NCBI GenBank assembly: GCA_015059145.1 | Contig: SVAZ01000001.1 | Coordinates: 124,001 to 188,000 of the forward strand | Direction: 5' to 3' | DNA: 64,000 bases | Origin: Erysipelotrichaceae bacterium | GTDB lineage: Bacteria; Bacillota_I; Bacilli_A; Acholeplasmatales; Anaeroplasmataceae | Part shown: piece by piece, positions 47,717 to 56,097 of the stretch | How the letters are laid out: the number at the start of each line of letters is the position of its first letter | Position numbering within the stretch: position 1 is the stretch's first letter | The notes under the pieces: model-generated | Database searches by the model: none | Seen by the model: only the letters and a program-made list of their open reading frames with translations | Told to the model about the DNA's origin: nothing | Program-made: the position numbers and the translations under genes

Positions 47717-48211
47717 ATGAATAAGGTTATATTAACAGGAAGAATCACAAAGGACCCTGAGGTCCGCTATACAACTCAAGGCATACCAAGTGTTAGTTTC
47801 ACTATAGCGGTTGATCGTGGTATGCGCGATGCTAACGGAAATAGACAAGCTGATTTTATCAGCTGCGTTGCTTGGCGTGGACAAGCTGACTTTATTTCTC
47901 GTTATATTAAAAAGGGCTATATGCTTGCTGTTGATGGAAGAATTCAAACTCGTCAATATCAAGGTCAAGATGGCCAAATGAGATATGTTACTGAGGTGGT
48001 TGTCGAGAATGTTGAGAATATGCAGCCTAGAGATCCTAATGCTGCTCCACAGGGATATCAGCAACCAGTTCAAAATAATTATCAGCAAAATACGTATCAA
48101 GGATATAATAATCCAACATATGGAGCTCCAGCACAAGGCTATCAGCCTGCTGAAGCTGAAATGCCACAATCTTTTAATGTGGATGTAGCTGATGATGATT
48201 TACCATTCTAA
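47717..48211 (+). CDS. ssb: Single-stranded DNA-binding protein
   Basis: 164 aa: N-terminal OB fold ([34 protein letters not shown]) of about 105 residues, a Gln/Asn/Tyr-rich flexible linker, and the conserved acidic C-terminal tip DDDLPF that recruits replication and repair proteins. Located between the S6 and S18 genes as in most Bacillota. Confidence 0.98.
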   Translation: MNKVILTGRITKDPEVRYTTQGIPSVSFTIAVDRGMRDANGNRQADFISCVAWRGQADFISRYIKKGYMLAVDGRIQTRQYQGQDGQMRYVTEVVVENVENMQPRDPNAAPQGYQQPVQNNYQQNTYQGYNNPTYGAPAQGYQPAEAEMPQSFNVDVADDDLPF

Positions 48212-48230
48212 ATTTAAGGAGGAACTTTTA

Positions 48231-48479
48231 ATGCAACAAAATCGTAGAAACGATCGCGATGGTCAACGTCGTGGACGTAAAAAAGTTTGTTACTTTACTC
48301 AAAATAAGATTGAGCATATTGACTTTAAGGATGTAGATTTATTAAGAAAGTTCGTTACTGATAGAGGTAAAATCTTACCTCGTCGTGCAACTGGTACATC
48401 TGCTAAGTATCAAAGAAAGCTAGCAGTAGCTATTAAGCGTGCTCGTCATATGGCATTATTACCATTCGTAAAGGAATAA
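48231..48479 (+). CDS. rpsR: 30S ribosomal protein S18
   Basis: 82 aa from ATG 48231 (AAGGAGG upstream). [19 protein letters not shown] and [32 protein letters not shown] are diagnostic. A Cys is kept at one position of the zinc-type N-terminus only. Confidence 0.97.
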   Translation: MQQNRRNDRDGQRRGRKKVCYFTQNKIEHIDFKDVDLLRKFVTDRGKILPRRATGTSAKYQRKLAVAIKRARHMALLPFVKE

Positions 48480-48485
48480 TATAGT

Positions 48486-48505
48486 AGGTGCAGAATTCTG
48501 CACCT
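48486..48505 (+). terminator. Terminator of rpsF-ssb-rpsR
   Basis: Stem AGGTGCAG / CTGCACCT with an AATT loop and a TTTTG-T-rich tail. Confidence 0.88.
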
Positions 48506-48521
48506 TTTGTTTTTCTAAGAT

Positions 48522-48550
48522 TTGATATTTATTGGTCTATTTGTTATAAT
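48522..48550 (+). promoter_or_regulatory. Promoter of gdpP-rplI
   Basis: TTGATA (48522-48527), 17-base spacer, TATAAT (48545-48550), 21 bases before the start codon at 48572. Confidence 0.75.
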
Positions 48551-48571
48551 AATATAGATGAGGTGATAATC

Positions 48572-51013
48572 ATGAAAAAGATTATTTTTGCTGTATCTTC
48601 TTTTATAGCAACAGTTATTTTCTCATATTTAACATACTACTTTATTTATGAAGGTAATTATGGAGTTTCCTACCTTACAGTAGCATTGACACTTTCGTCA
48701 ATTGTTTTAGGTATGATTTTTGTATTTATTTATTTTAACACTAATAATAGAGAAAAGATGGAGGCTTTAAATACTAGATTAAAGCTTTGGACTAATATAT
48801 CATATCATGTTACTCAAGCTGGAGATGAGGTTTTTAATAACCTTCCAATTGGAGTTATTATTTATGATGATTCCTATGAAATTAAGTGGGCTAATGATTA
48901 CGCTAAGAAAATTTTCGATAACACTTTAATTGATGAGTCCTTAGGTACAGTTTCAAAGGAGCTTGTTAATGATATTATCATGAATAAGGATGACATTATT
49001 TTATCATTTAATGACTATTCATATGACGTGATTCATAATGCGCAAAACAATATCTTGTATTTCTTTGATGTTACTAAGCGCGAGGAAACTATTAAGAAAT
49101 ATAACTCTAGAGTTGCGGCTATTGGTATTATAGGTCTTGATAATTTAGAGGAATCGTTAAAGAGATTTGATATGCAGGAGAAAACTAACTTTAGAGGTCA
49201 ATTATTAGGTGAAATCTCAGACTGGATTGAAACTTATGGCTGTTATTTACAATCATTATCTAACGATAGAATGCTTGTAGTTATGGATAGAGAATCACTT
49301 GATAAAATGATTGATGACAAATTTTCAGTATTATCAAAGGTACGCGAAATATCAAATAAAAATCGTTTAAAAGCAACAATTTCTATGGGAATTGCTAGCT
49401 ACGATGTAGATGCTGATGAGTTAGGCTCTTTAGCACAAAATGCCATTGAATTAGCTGAAAAGCGTGGTGGTGACCAGGTTGTCGTTAATATTCAAGGACA
49501 AAAGATTCAGTACTTTGGAGGTAATACTAATACATTAGAGAAGAACACATTAGTAGAAGCTCGTATGCAAACGATGGCTTTAAAGGATGCTGTTGAGACA
49601 AGTAGTAACGTACTTATCATGTGTCATAATTTAGCAGACTGTGATGCGTTTGGTTCTATGCTAGGTGTCTTACATTTAGCTTTAAGCTCTAATGCAGATG
49701 TTAAGATGGTATTTGATCCGCAATACGCTGATATTACTGTTAAAAAGATTTTTGCTGAGATTGAAACTATTCCATCAATGAGAAGTTTATTTATTAATCT
49801 AAATGAGGCTTTAGAAAAAATTAAGCCTACAACTTTATTGATTGTTACAGACACACAATCACCAAAGCTAGCGATGTTCCCTGAGCTTTTAACTAAGGCT
49901 AAAAAGGTTTCAGTAATTGATCATCATAGAGCAGGTGATGAGGAATATAAGAATTTATTAAGCTATTATGTAGAATCATCAGCTTCCTCAACTGTTGAAT
50001 TAGTTAGTGAGATGTTTATGTTCTATACTGATAATATTGAGCTTACATCATTAGAGGCTTCTATTATGCTGGCTGGTATTATTGTTGACACAAACAATTT
50101 TACATTCCGTTCAGGAACTAGAACATTTGAAGCTGCATCAACCTTAAAGTCAATGGGTGCAGATATGGTATATGTTAGAAAGCTGTTAAGAGAGCCTATG
50201 AGCGTTGAGCAAACAATTGCACAGGCATTAATGCGTGCTGAGATTGTTGCTAAAAGATTTGCTGTTGTATCCTTAGACAATAAGGTTATTGTAGAGGATA
50301 GAACAACACTAGCTAAAATAAGTGATAAGCTATTGGGAATTGATGGTGTTGATACATCATTTACTATTGGTTATGTCGGCGAAGAGATTGTTGGTATTTC
50401 TGCTCGAAGCCTAGATAATATAAATGTTCAAATTATTATGGAGGAGCTTGGTGGTGGTGGTCACTTTAATAGTGCTGCTACTCAGGTTTCGAATACTACA
50501 ATTGATGCAATGAAGCATAAGTTGATGGATATCATTAAGAGAGATTATATGGATGATGGAGATGAGAAAATGAAGGTTATTTTATTATCTGATGTAAAGG
50601 GTAAGGGCCTTAAGGATGAAATAATAGATGTTGCAAATGGATATGGTAATTATTTATTAACTAATAAATTAGCTGTTGTTGCGTCTGAAGAAAACCTACA
50701 GGTTCTTGCTGCTCAAAAGGAGCAAGAAAAAATTAATGCACAAAATAGAAGAAATGTATTATTAAAGCTTAAGGATGAAATTCAAGGTAAGTTTATTTCA
50801 ATTTATATTAAGGTTGGAGCAGATGGAAAGAATTTCGGTCATATTACTACAAAGCTTATTTGTGATGAATTTGAGGCACAAACTGGTATTCATTTAGATA
50901 AGCGTAAGGTTGAATTACCATCTGAAATAAATTCAGTAGGTATTTTTACTGCGAGCGTAAAGCTTGAAAAGGATATTATTGCTACATTTGAAATTAACGT
51001 AATTGAAAAATAA
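48572..51013 (+). CDS. GdpP (c-di-AMP phosphodiesterase) fused to ribosomal protein L9
   Basis: 813 aa. Residues 1-666 are GdpP: two N-terminal membrane helices, a degenerate PAS region, a degenerate GGDEF domain (about 205-325), then the DHH domain (HNLADCDAFG; VIDHHRA) and DHHA1 domain (GGGGHFNSAATQ) that hydrolyse c-di-AMP to pApA. Residues 667-813 are a complete L9: MKVILLSDVKGKGLKDEI at the start, the long linking helix, and DKRKVELP near the end. The reading frame is continuous with no stop between them. gdpP, rplI and dnaB are adjacent separate genes in most Bacillota, so this is a fusion of neighbours. AGGTGATAATC precedes ATG 48572. Confidence 0.95.
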   Translation: MKKIIFAVSSFIATVIFSYLTYYFIYEGNYGVSYLTVALTLSSIVLGMIFVFIYFNTNNREKMEALNTRLKLWTNISYHVTQAGDEVFNNLPIGVIIYDDSYEIKWANDYAKKIFDNTLIDESLGTVSKELVNDIIMNKDDIILSFNDYSYDVIHNAQNNILYFFDVTKREETIKKYNSRVAAIGIIGLDNLEESLKRFDMQEKTNFRGQLLGEISDWIETYGCYLQSLSNDRMLVVMDRESLDKMIDDKFSVLSKVREISNKNRLKATISMGIASYDVDADELGSLAQNAIELAEKRGGDQVVVNIQGQKIQYFGGNTNTLEKNTLVEARMQTMALKDAVETSSNVLIMCHNLADCDAFGSMLGVLHLALSSNADVKMVFDPQYADITVKKIFAEIETIPSMRSLFINLNEALEKIKPTTLLIVTDTQSPKLAMFPELLTKAKKVSVIDHHRAGDEEYKNLLSYYVESSASSTVELVSEMFMFYTDNIELTSLEASIMLAGIIVDTNNFTFRSGTRTFEAASTLKSMGADMVYVRKLLREPMSVEQTIAQALMRAEIVAKRFAVVSLDNKVIVEDRTTLAKISDKLLGIDGVDTSFTIGYVGEEIVGISARSLDNINVQIIMEELGGGGHFNSAATQVSNTTIDAMKHKLMDIIKRDYMDDGDEKMKVILLSDVKGKGLKDEIIDVANGYGNYLLTNKLAVVASEENLQVLAAQKEQEKINAQNRRNVLLKLKDEIQGKFISIYIKVGADGKNFGHITTKLICDEFEAQTGIHLDKRKVELPSEINSVGIFTASVKLEKDIIATFEINVIEK
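50558..50572 (+). promoter_or_regulatory. Possible internal ribosome binding site and start for free L9
   Basis: GGAG (50558-50561) lies 8 bases before the in-frame ATG (50570-50572) that is exactly the expected first Met of L9. This could yield a separate 147-aa L9 in addition to the fusion. The AGATGAGAAA spacer is purine-rich as in neighbouring starts. Confidence 0.5.
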
Positions 51014-51026
51014 TGGAGGGGTTTAT

Positions 51027-52370
51027 ATGGTTAATCCAATTATTCCATTTGAAAGTGAAGCTGAGATTGCTATTATAGGCTGTATATTCATGGATGGTAA
51101 TGTAATTATTCAGGTACAGGATATATTAACACCTGATGATTTTTATGATTCAAAGAATAGACTGATTTATAGAACAATGCTTCAGTTATCAAAGACTGGA
51201 AAAAGCATAGATCCTGCCACAGTGCTTTCAACATTATCGTCTAATAATTTGTTAGAACAATGTGGTGGATTAGATTATATAAATAGAATTGCAGACTATA
51301 GCTATTCTACAGCAAATGTAGATTCTTATGTTGAGCTAATAGAAAATGCAGCTCTTAAGAGAAATACAATTAATGCATTAAATAAGCTAGCTCAGGATGG
51401 ATATGATAGTAAGCTTCAAGCATTTGACTATATTGAAAGTGTAGAAAGATCTGTTTTTGAGCTTTCTAAAAGAAGAAGAGTAGATGCATTTAAAACAAGT
51501 GCTGCAGTTGCAAATAGTGTTTTTGAAATGACTGGGTATAATGCAAACAGAAATGAAGATGTTATTGGTTTAGATACTGGTTTTTCAAAGCTTAATTATT
51601 ATACACAGGGCTTTCAGCCAGGACAGCTTATTATATTAGCTGCTCGTCCTGCAATGGGTAAATCTGCTATGGCAATGAATTTGGCTGTTAACATTGCAAC
51701 TAAAAATAAAAATAATAATGGTACTGTTGCAGTCTTTTCTTTAGAAATGTCTGCTGAGCAATTAATGGAAAGAATGATTGCATCAGAGAGCTCTATTAGA
51801 TTAAATCAAATAAAGAGTGGTAGAATTGCTAAAAATGACTGGGCAAGATTCCAAACTGCATGCTCAAGGCTTGGAGGGTTGAATTTATATTTTGATGATT
51901 CATCAGATTCAAGTATTTCATCAATTAGAGCTAAATGTCGTAAGCTAAAGGCAGAGAGTGATTTAGATTTTGTAGTTATTGATTACCTTCAGCTTATTGC
52001 ATCAGATAATGAATCTTCAAGAGTTTCTCAGCAGGAAAGAATTTCAAAAATATCTAGAGGCTTAAAGCTTATGGCTAGAGAACTAGAGGTTCCTGTATTG
52101 GCTTTATCACAGCTATCTCGTGCTGTTGAGCAAAGAGATGAGAAAAAGCCTATTATGGCCGATTTACGTGATTCAGGTTCTATTGAGCAGGATGCGGATA
52201 TTGTTATGTTTTTATATCGTGATGATTACTATAATAAGGCATCAGAACGTAAGGGTGAGGCTGACCTTATTATTTCAAAGAACCGTTCGGGTTCTGTAAA
52301 TAATGATGGCTTACCATTTATATTTACAGGTGAATTCCAAAGATTTAGAGAGAAAAAGGAAGAGAAATAA
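51027..52370 (+). CDS. dnaB: Replicative DNA helicase
   Basis: Hexameric 5'-3' helicase of the replication fork (called DnaC in Bacillus), 447 aa. N-terminal DnaG-interacting domain (about 1-100), linker, then RecA-like domain with Walker A ARPAMGKSA (about 206-214), FSLEMSAEQLMERM and VIDYLQLI. GGAGGGG before ATG 51027; the gene starts 13 bases after the GdpP-L9 stop. Confidence 0.97.
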   Translation: MVNPIIPFESEAEIAIIGCIFMDGNVIIQVQDILTPDDFYDSKNRLIYRTMLQLSKTGKSIDPATVLSTLSSNNLLEQCGGLDYINRIADYSYSTANVDSYVELIENAALKRNTINALNKLAQDGYDSKLQAFDYIESVERSVFELSKRRRVDAFKTSAAVANSVFEMTGYNANRNEDVIGLDTGFSKLNYYTQGFQPGQLIILAARPAMGKSAMAMNLAVNIATKNKNNNGTVAVFSLEMSAEQLMERMIASESSIRLNQIKSGRIAKNDWARFQTACSRLGGLNLYFDDSSDSSISSIRAKCRKLKAESDLDFVVIDYLQLIASDNESSRVSQQERISKISRGLKLMARELEVPVLALSQLSRAVEQRDEKKPIMADLRDSGSIEQDADIVMFLYRDDYYNKASERKGEADLIISKNRSGSVNNDGLPFIFTGEFQRFREKKEEK

Positions 52371-53443
52371 TGAATGATCGTTTAAAGATTATGGAAGAAA
52401 GATATGAGGAAATTAATTCCTTATTAATTCAACCAGAGATTGTATGTGATATTAAAAAGCTAACAGAGCTATCTAAGGAGCAACGCTCTTTAGAAAAGGT
52501 TGTTATGCTATATAGAGAGCAAAAGAAACTTTTAGAGGCTATTCCTGATTTAAAGGAAATGAAAAAATCAGGAGATCCTGAGCTTATGGAAATGGCTGAA
52601 ATGGAATTGGCCGAAGGAGAGGAAAGATTAGCCGCTATAGCTGAGGAAATTAAGGTTTTATTATTACCTAAGGATCCAAACGATGATAAGAACGTTATTG
52701 TTGAAATCAGAGGAGCAGCAGGTGGTGATGAAGCTAATATCTTTGCTGGTGATTTATATAGAATGTATACTAGATATTCAGAAGCAAAGGGTTGGAAAAT
52801 TGAACTTATTGATGCTATGCCATCAGAGGCAGGAGGCTATTCTCAAATTCAATTTAAGATTACAGGTGATGCAATTTATTCTTATATGAAATATGAGAGT
52901 GGTGCTCATCGTGTACAAAGAGTTCCAGCTACAGAGTCTATGGGGCGTATTCATACATCAACATCAACTGTTCTTGTTATGCCAGAAGCATCAGAAATTG
53001 ATTTTAAGCTTGATCCAAATGATTTAAAGATTGATACATTTTGTTCTTCAGGACCTGGTGGTCAATCTGTAAATACTACTAAATCAGCTGTTCGTGTTAC
53101 TCATATTCCAACTGGTGTTGCGGTTGCTTCGCAGGTTCACAAATCTCAGCATGAAAATAAAGCTGCAGCTATGCAATTATTACAAGCTAGATTATATGAT
53201 ATGCTTTTACAGGAGCAAGAAAGCAAGACTGGAGCTGAAAGGAAAGCTTTAATTGGTAGAGGTGATAGAAGTGAGAAGATTAGAACTTACAACTATCCAC
53301 AAAATAGAGTAACTGATCATAGAATTGGTTTTACTATTAATAGATTAGATGCTGTTATTGATGGTAAGCTAGATTTAGTTGTTCAGGAATTAATTAATGA
53401 AGATCAAAAGAGAAAATTATCTGAAGAGGGCGGAAAAATTTAA
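52370..53443 (+). CDS. prfA: Peptide chain release factor 1
   Basis: Terminates translation at UAA and UAG. The 357-aa protein has the codon-reading PAT motif in RVPATESMGR and the peptidyl-hydrolysis GGQ (about residues 230-232 in SGPGGQSVNTT). It overlaps the dnaB stop by one base. The matching UGA factor RF2 is not in the window; UAA/UAG dominate stop usage here. Confidence 0.97.
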   Translation: MNDRLKIMEERYEEINSLLIQPEIVCDIKKLTELSKEQRSLEKVVMLYREQKKLLEAIPDLKEMKKSGDPELMEMAEMELAEGEERLAAIAEEIKVLLLPKDPNDDKNVIVEIRGAAGGDEANIFAGDLYRMYTRYSEAKGWKIELIDAMPSEAGGYSQIQFKITGDAIYSYMKYESGAHRVQRVPATESMGRIHTSTSTVLVMPEASEIDFKLDPNDLKIDTFCSSGPGGQSVNTTKSAVRVTHIPTGVAVASQVHKSQHENKAAAMQLLQARLYDMLLQEQESKTGAERKALIGRGDRSEKIRTYNYPQNRVTDHRIGFTINRLDAVIDGKLDLVVQELINEDQKRKLSEEGGKI

Positions 53444-53452
53444 TGATAAAAG

Positions 53453-53471
53453 GGATAAACGTAGTTTATCC
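53453..53471 (+). terminator. Terminator of gdpP-rplI-dnaB-prfA
   Basis: Stem GGATAAAC / GTTTATCC with a GTA loop and seven T. Confidence 0.88.
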
Positions 53472-53493
53472 TTTTTTTGTTTTATTTTTACTG

Positions 53494-54033
53494 TTATTTT
53501 GGGGTCGTTATTTTTAAGAATCCATATGTGTTAACTAATACGATAAAAAAGATGCTTTGAGTTATTGATCTATCCATTCTCTGATGGATAGGTTCAATTA
53601 GATGTCTTTTCTCTTGGTATCGTAAATATTGGTTGTGAGCAACAGGATCAAATGCATAAATAAGAGCTAGTGATACTCCTGCGTCAAAAACTATTTCTCT
53701 TGGTCTTAATGTAAATTCAGTTTGATTTGTTTGGCTAGCTACAAGGTTGAACACAAAAGCGTAGGCTACAGTTGAAAATAATACAACCGCAAATGGATCC
53801 ATGTAGATTGACAAAAATGCTACAAGTGCTCCACTGGCTACTGCTGCATAATATGAGGCGATGCTGCTTATTTGGATGTCTTTTATTACTATTGCCTCGT
53901 TATATAGTAGGGTGGATAATACGATGTCAGCTATAAATTGTGAAAGCACGCCAGTTTTAGCACCATTAAGTAGATTTGGAAGTATATGGCTTCTATTTAA
54001 TGCTTTATGATATTCCATGTTATAGCCTGTCAT
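53494..54033 (-). CDS. Hypothetical membrane protein, 179 aa
   Basis: Not recognised. About four hydrophobic segments (near 33-50, 60-80, 82-103, 155-172) with a basic loop (RYQEKRHLIEPIHQRMDR) before the last. AAAGGGTG lies before ATG 54033. It is divergent from the c-di-GMP riboswitch operon and separated from prfA by a terminator, so it is probably monocistronic; a link to the surface operon is possible but unproven. Confidence 0.6.
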   Translation of the reverse strand: MTGYNMEYHKALNRSHILPNLLNGAKTGVLSQFIADIVLSTLLYNEAIVIKDIQISSIASYYAAVASGALVAFLSIYMDPFAVVLFSTVAYAFVFNLVASQTNQTEFTLRPREIVFDAGVSLALIYAFDPVAHNQYLRYQEKRHLIEPIHQRMDRSITQSIFFIVLVNTYGFLKITTPK

Positions 54034-54132
54034 AATTACACCCTTTCACTCTATTTTATGAACAAAATAGAAGCTTTGATGGGCGTTCCTCAAAATTTTT
54101 AGTAATATTATATAATAAATATAATATTTTAT

Positions 54133-54161
54133 TTGCATTTGTTAGAAAAAAAATGTATAAT
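54133..54161 (+). promoter_or_regulatory. Promoter of the riboswitch-controlled surface operon
   Basis: TTGCAT (54133-54138), 17-base spacer, TATAAT (54156-54161), about 20 bases before the aptamer. The rest of 54034-54132 shows no other feature. Confidence 0.75.
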
Positions 54162-54183
54162 CTTATTACAATGATATAAATAA

Positions 54184-54258
54184 ATGATATCAGGGGCAAA
54201 ACTAAAGGAATTTAGTGACGCAAAACTATAGGGTCCGCATATAGGATAGCCAGCTGCA
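54184..54258 (+). ncRNA. Cyclic di-GMP-I riboswitch aptamer (GEMM-I)
   Basis: The GEMM-I core is readable: AGGGGCAAA, a P2 hairpin ACTAAA-GGAA-TTTAGT capped by a GNRA tetraloop, GACGCAAA, then a P3 hairpin with CTAT/ATAG ends containing a GGTCC stretch that should form the tetraloop receptor, closing with ATAGCCAG. The P1 pairing is weak by eye. The ligand c-di-GMP typically controls motility, biofilm and surface genes, which fits the downstream operon. Confidence 0.85.
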
Positions 54259-54287
54259 GAATTTAATTTTGCACTTGGCTATTTTTT
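54246..54287 (+). terminator. Expression-platform terminator of the c-di-GMP riboswitch
   Basis: Stem ATAGCCA (54246-54252) / TGGCTAT (54276-54282) extended by TGCA/TGCA (54255-54258 / 54270-54273), then a T-run. Its 5' arm is part of the aptamer (end of P3 and the GCC closing segment), so ligand binding should block the terminator and turn the operon on. A competing long pairing GCAGAAT (54255 region) with ATTCTGC (54301 region) is also possible. Confidence 0.75.
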
Positions 54288-54339
54288 GTTTTATGGGCCG
54301 ATTCTGCAATTTTATTAATATTTTTAGGAGGGGATGTTT

Positions 54340-55446
54340 ATGAAAAAAAGTAGCTTAATTTCATCAATAGTTTCATTATGTATGACATCCCTTTTGTTAA
54401 TTTCCTGTGTTGTTGCCTGGTATTGTGTAAATATAACATCAAATGTATCAGGTGTGGTTGGATCCTCAAAGGAGGATAAGAACTTTGATTATGAATTATA
54501 TTATTACGATGGTGATTCTTGGGAGCTAATTGATGAAAAGCTTAGCTCGTTTATTCCATTAAAGCCAGGTGAGAAGGTTTATTTTAAGCTTATGATAGAT
54601 TCAAAATCAAATGAGGGCTCAACTTTAAAATGTAAATTTGAAAATATTAATACTACAGTAGCAAGTGATATTCTTTATAGCGAGTATACACAGGTTACTA
54701 GCAGTAATTATAATAAATTTGATTCTGACTTAGAGTATTATACGTTAAATAATGATGTATACACATTAAGCTATGTTGCACCATTTACAACAGATGGGCT
54801 TTTATCAACAAAAAGTGGAAACGTTTATACACCAGTAACATCTGGAGAATATAATTCAAATATTGATTATTATTTTACTGATGATACATATGGTTTAGGG
54901 TATACAAATAATGTGGCTAATATTTTTACAACAAATGGTAGCATCTATGTAAAAAGTGAATCTTTCTTTTACGAACAAGATGGGCAGATATATCATTTAT
55001 TTGATAGCGATGCAGCTGATTGTCCTTGGGTATATAATTCAGGAACTGGGGCAATTGTTGCTAGTGAAAGCATAAGCGATGTGATAATGTATTCAAATGT
55101 TGCATACGGAACTACTGAATATGAATATGCTCAAATTGTTAATTCACATATGGAGTATAGTGCTACATCGATAACACAAGAGGATTTTACAACAAACGGA
55201 AGCTTATATACATATACTGATGGAAATTATTCACCTGTAACATCAGGTAGCTTTGATGGTGATACAACGTATTATACAGTTGTATCTAGAGCGATTAATT
55301 CCTTAGATTTATTTAATAATCAGGTTGTTACTAATGGTAAGGAAACATATTACTTATTCTTTACATTAGAATATTTGGATTTAGCTGATAATAATCCATA
55401 TATTTTTCAAAATTTAAGTGTTACAAGATTAGCTATTGAGCACTAA
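54340..55446 (+). CDS. Exported TasA/camelysin-like protein with internal repeats, 368 aa
   Basis: First gene behind the riboswitch. N-terminal signal-anchor (about 5-28) runs into AWYCVN, resembling SipW-type signal peptides. The body is Tyr, Ser and Thr rich. Three internal repeats begin FTT[DN]G and continue as a Y-x-PVTSG-x-(5)-YY pattern (54784-54873, a divergent one near 54926, 55185-55276). I infer an extracellular structural or adhesive role. ATG 54340 has AGGAGGGG 6 bases upstream; the ATG at 54334 is too close. Confidence 0.75.
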   Translation: MKKSSLISSIVSLCMTSLLLISCVVAWYCVNITSNVSGVVGSSKEDKNFDYELYYYDGDSWELIDEKLSSFIPLKPGEKVYFKLMIDSKSNEGSTLKCKFENINTTVASDILYSEYTQVTSSNYNKFDSDLEYYTLNNDVYTLSYVAPFTTDGLLSTKSGNVYTPVTSGEYNSNIDYYFTDDTYGLGYTNNVANIFTTNGSIYVKSESFFYEQDGQIYHLFDSDAADCPWVYNSGTGAIVASESISDVIMYSNVAYGTTEYEYAQIVNSHMEYSATSITQEDFTTNGSLYTYTDGNYSPVTSGSFDGDTTYYTVVSRAINSLDLFNNQVVTNGKETYYLFFTLEYLDLADNNPYIFQNLSVTRLAIEH

Positions 55447-55471
55447 TTATTAGAAATGGAGGTCTTATATT

Positions 55472-56077
55472 ATGAAGAAAAATTCAATAGCCATTATTAT
55501 AGGAGCTCTATCTTTAGTGATTGTTGTAGCATCTGTGATAATTTATGCATGGTATGTAAATGTTAATAAGGTTGGGCATATTGATGCTCAAACTGATGGT
55601 ATTGTATTGACGTATAAAATTGATGATGAGTATAATTCGTCAAACAAATATAATATTGATAATTTAGCATTCTTTGATATAGATAACGCTAGTGAGACTA
55701 AATATTTCAAGGAGATGGCTACTAAAATTAAAATAAATTTAGAAAATAAGGGCAATGATTCAGTAACTGCTTCGATAGCATCAAGTAATACACCGATTAA
55801 GGTTTACGCACTTGATGGTATCACTGAAGAGTCGGTAGCTTATGCTAAGGTTATTTTTAGCACAAGCTCAGAATTGACGTATTCTGAAAATGAAAGTAAT
55901 ACAGTTTTAAGTGAGTATATTACTGGAAATGAAAGTATAAGTAATATTGAAATTGCACCTAAAGGTGAAGCTACTATTTATGCATATGTCTTTGGTGTTC
56001 AAGAGATAGATAGTGCTTCAAATGAGCAGTTTTTAAATTCTGAATATTCATTTGATATTCTTATTTCAGCTAATTAG
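55472..56077 (+). CDS. Exported TasA/camelysin-like small protein, 201 aa
   Basis: N-terminal hydrophobic segment (about 6-27) ends in IIYAWYVNVNKVGHIDAQTDGI, the same 'AWYVN' context as the gene before it and similar to TasA/CalY proteins after SipW cleavage. The remainder is beta-rich with many Ser, Asn and Glu (acidic, soluble), as expected of a donor-strand or fibre subunit. GGAGG lies before the ATG. Membership of the family is inferred from pattern, not homology search. Confidence 0.7.
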   Translation: MKKNSIAIIIGALSLVIVVASVIIYAWYVNVNKVGHIDAQTDGIVLTYKIDDEYNSSNKYNIDNLAFFDIDNASETKYFKEMATKIKINLENKGNDSVTASIASSNTPIKVYALDGITEESVAYAKVIFSTSSELTYSENESNTVLSEYITGNESISNIEIAPKGEATIYAYVFGVQEIDSASNEQFLNSEYSFDILISAN

Positions 56078-56097
56078 ATGAAGGGAGAAGAACAGCT

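Noticed and set aside
47732-48169. 145-aa minus-strand ORF
   Set aside because: Antisense to ssb; product is Ile/Leu/Ser low complexity.
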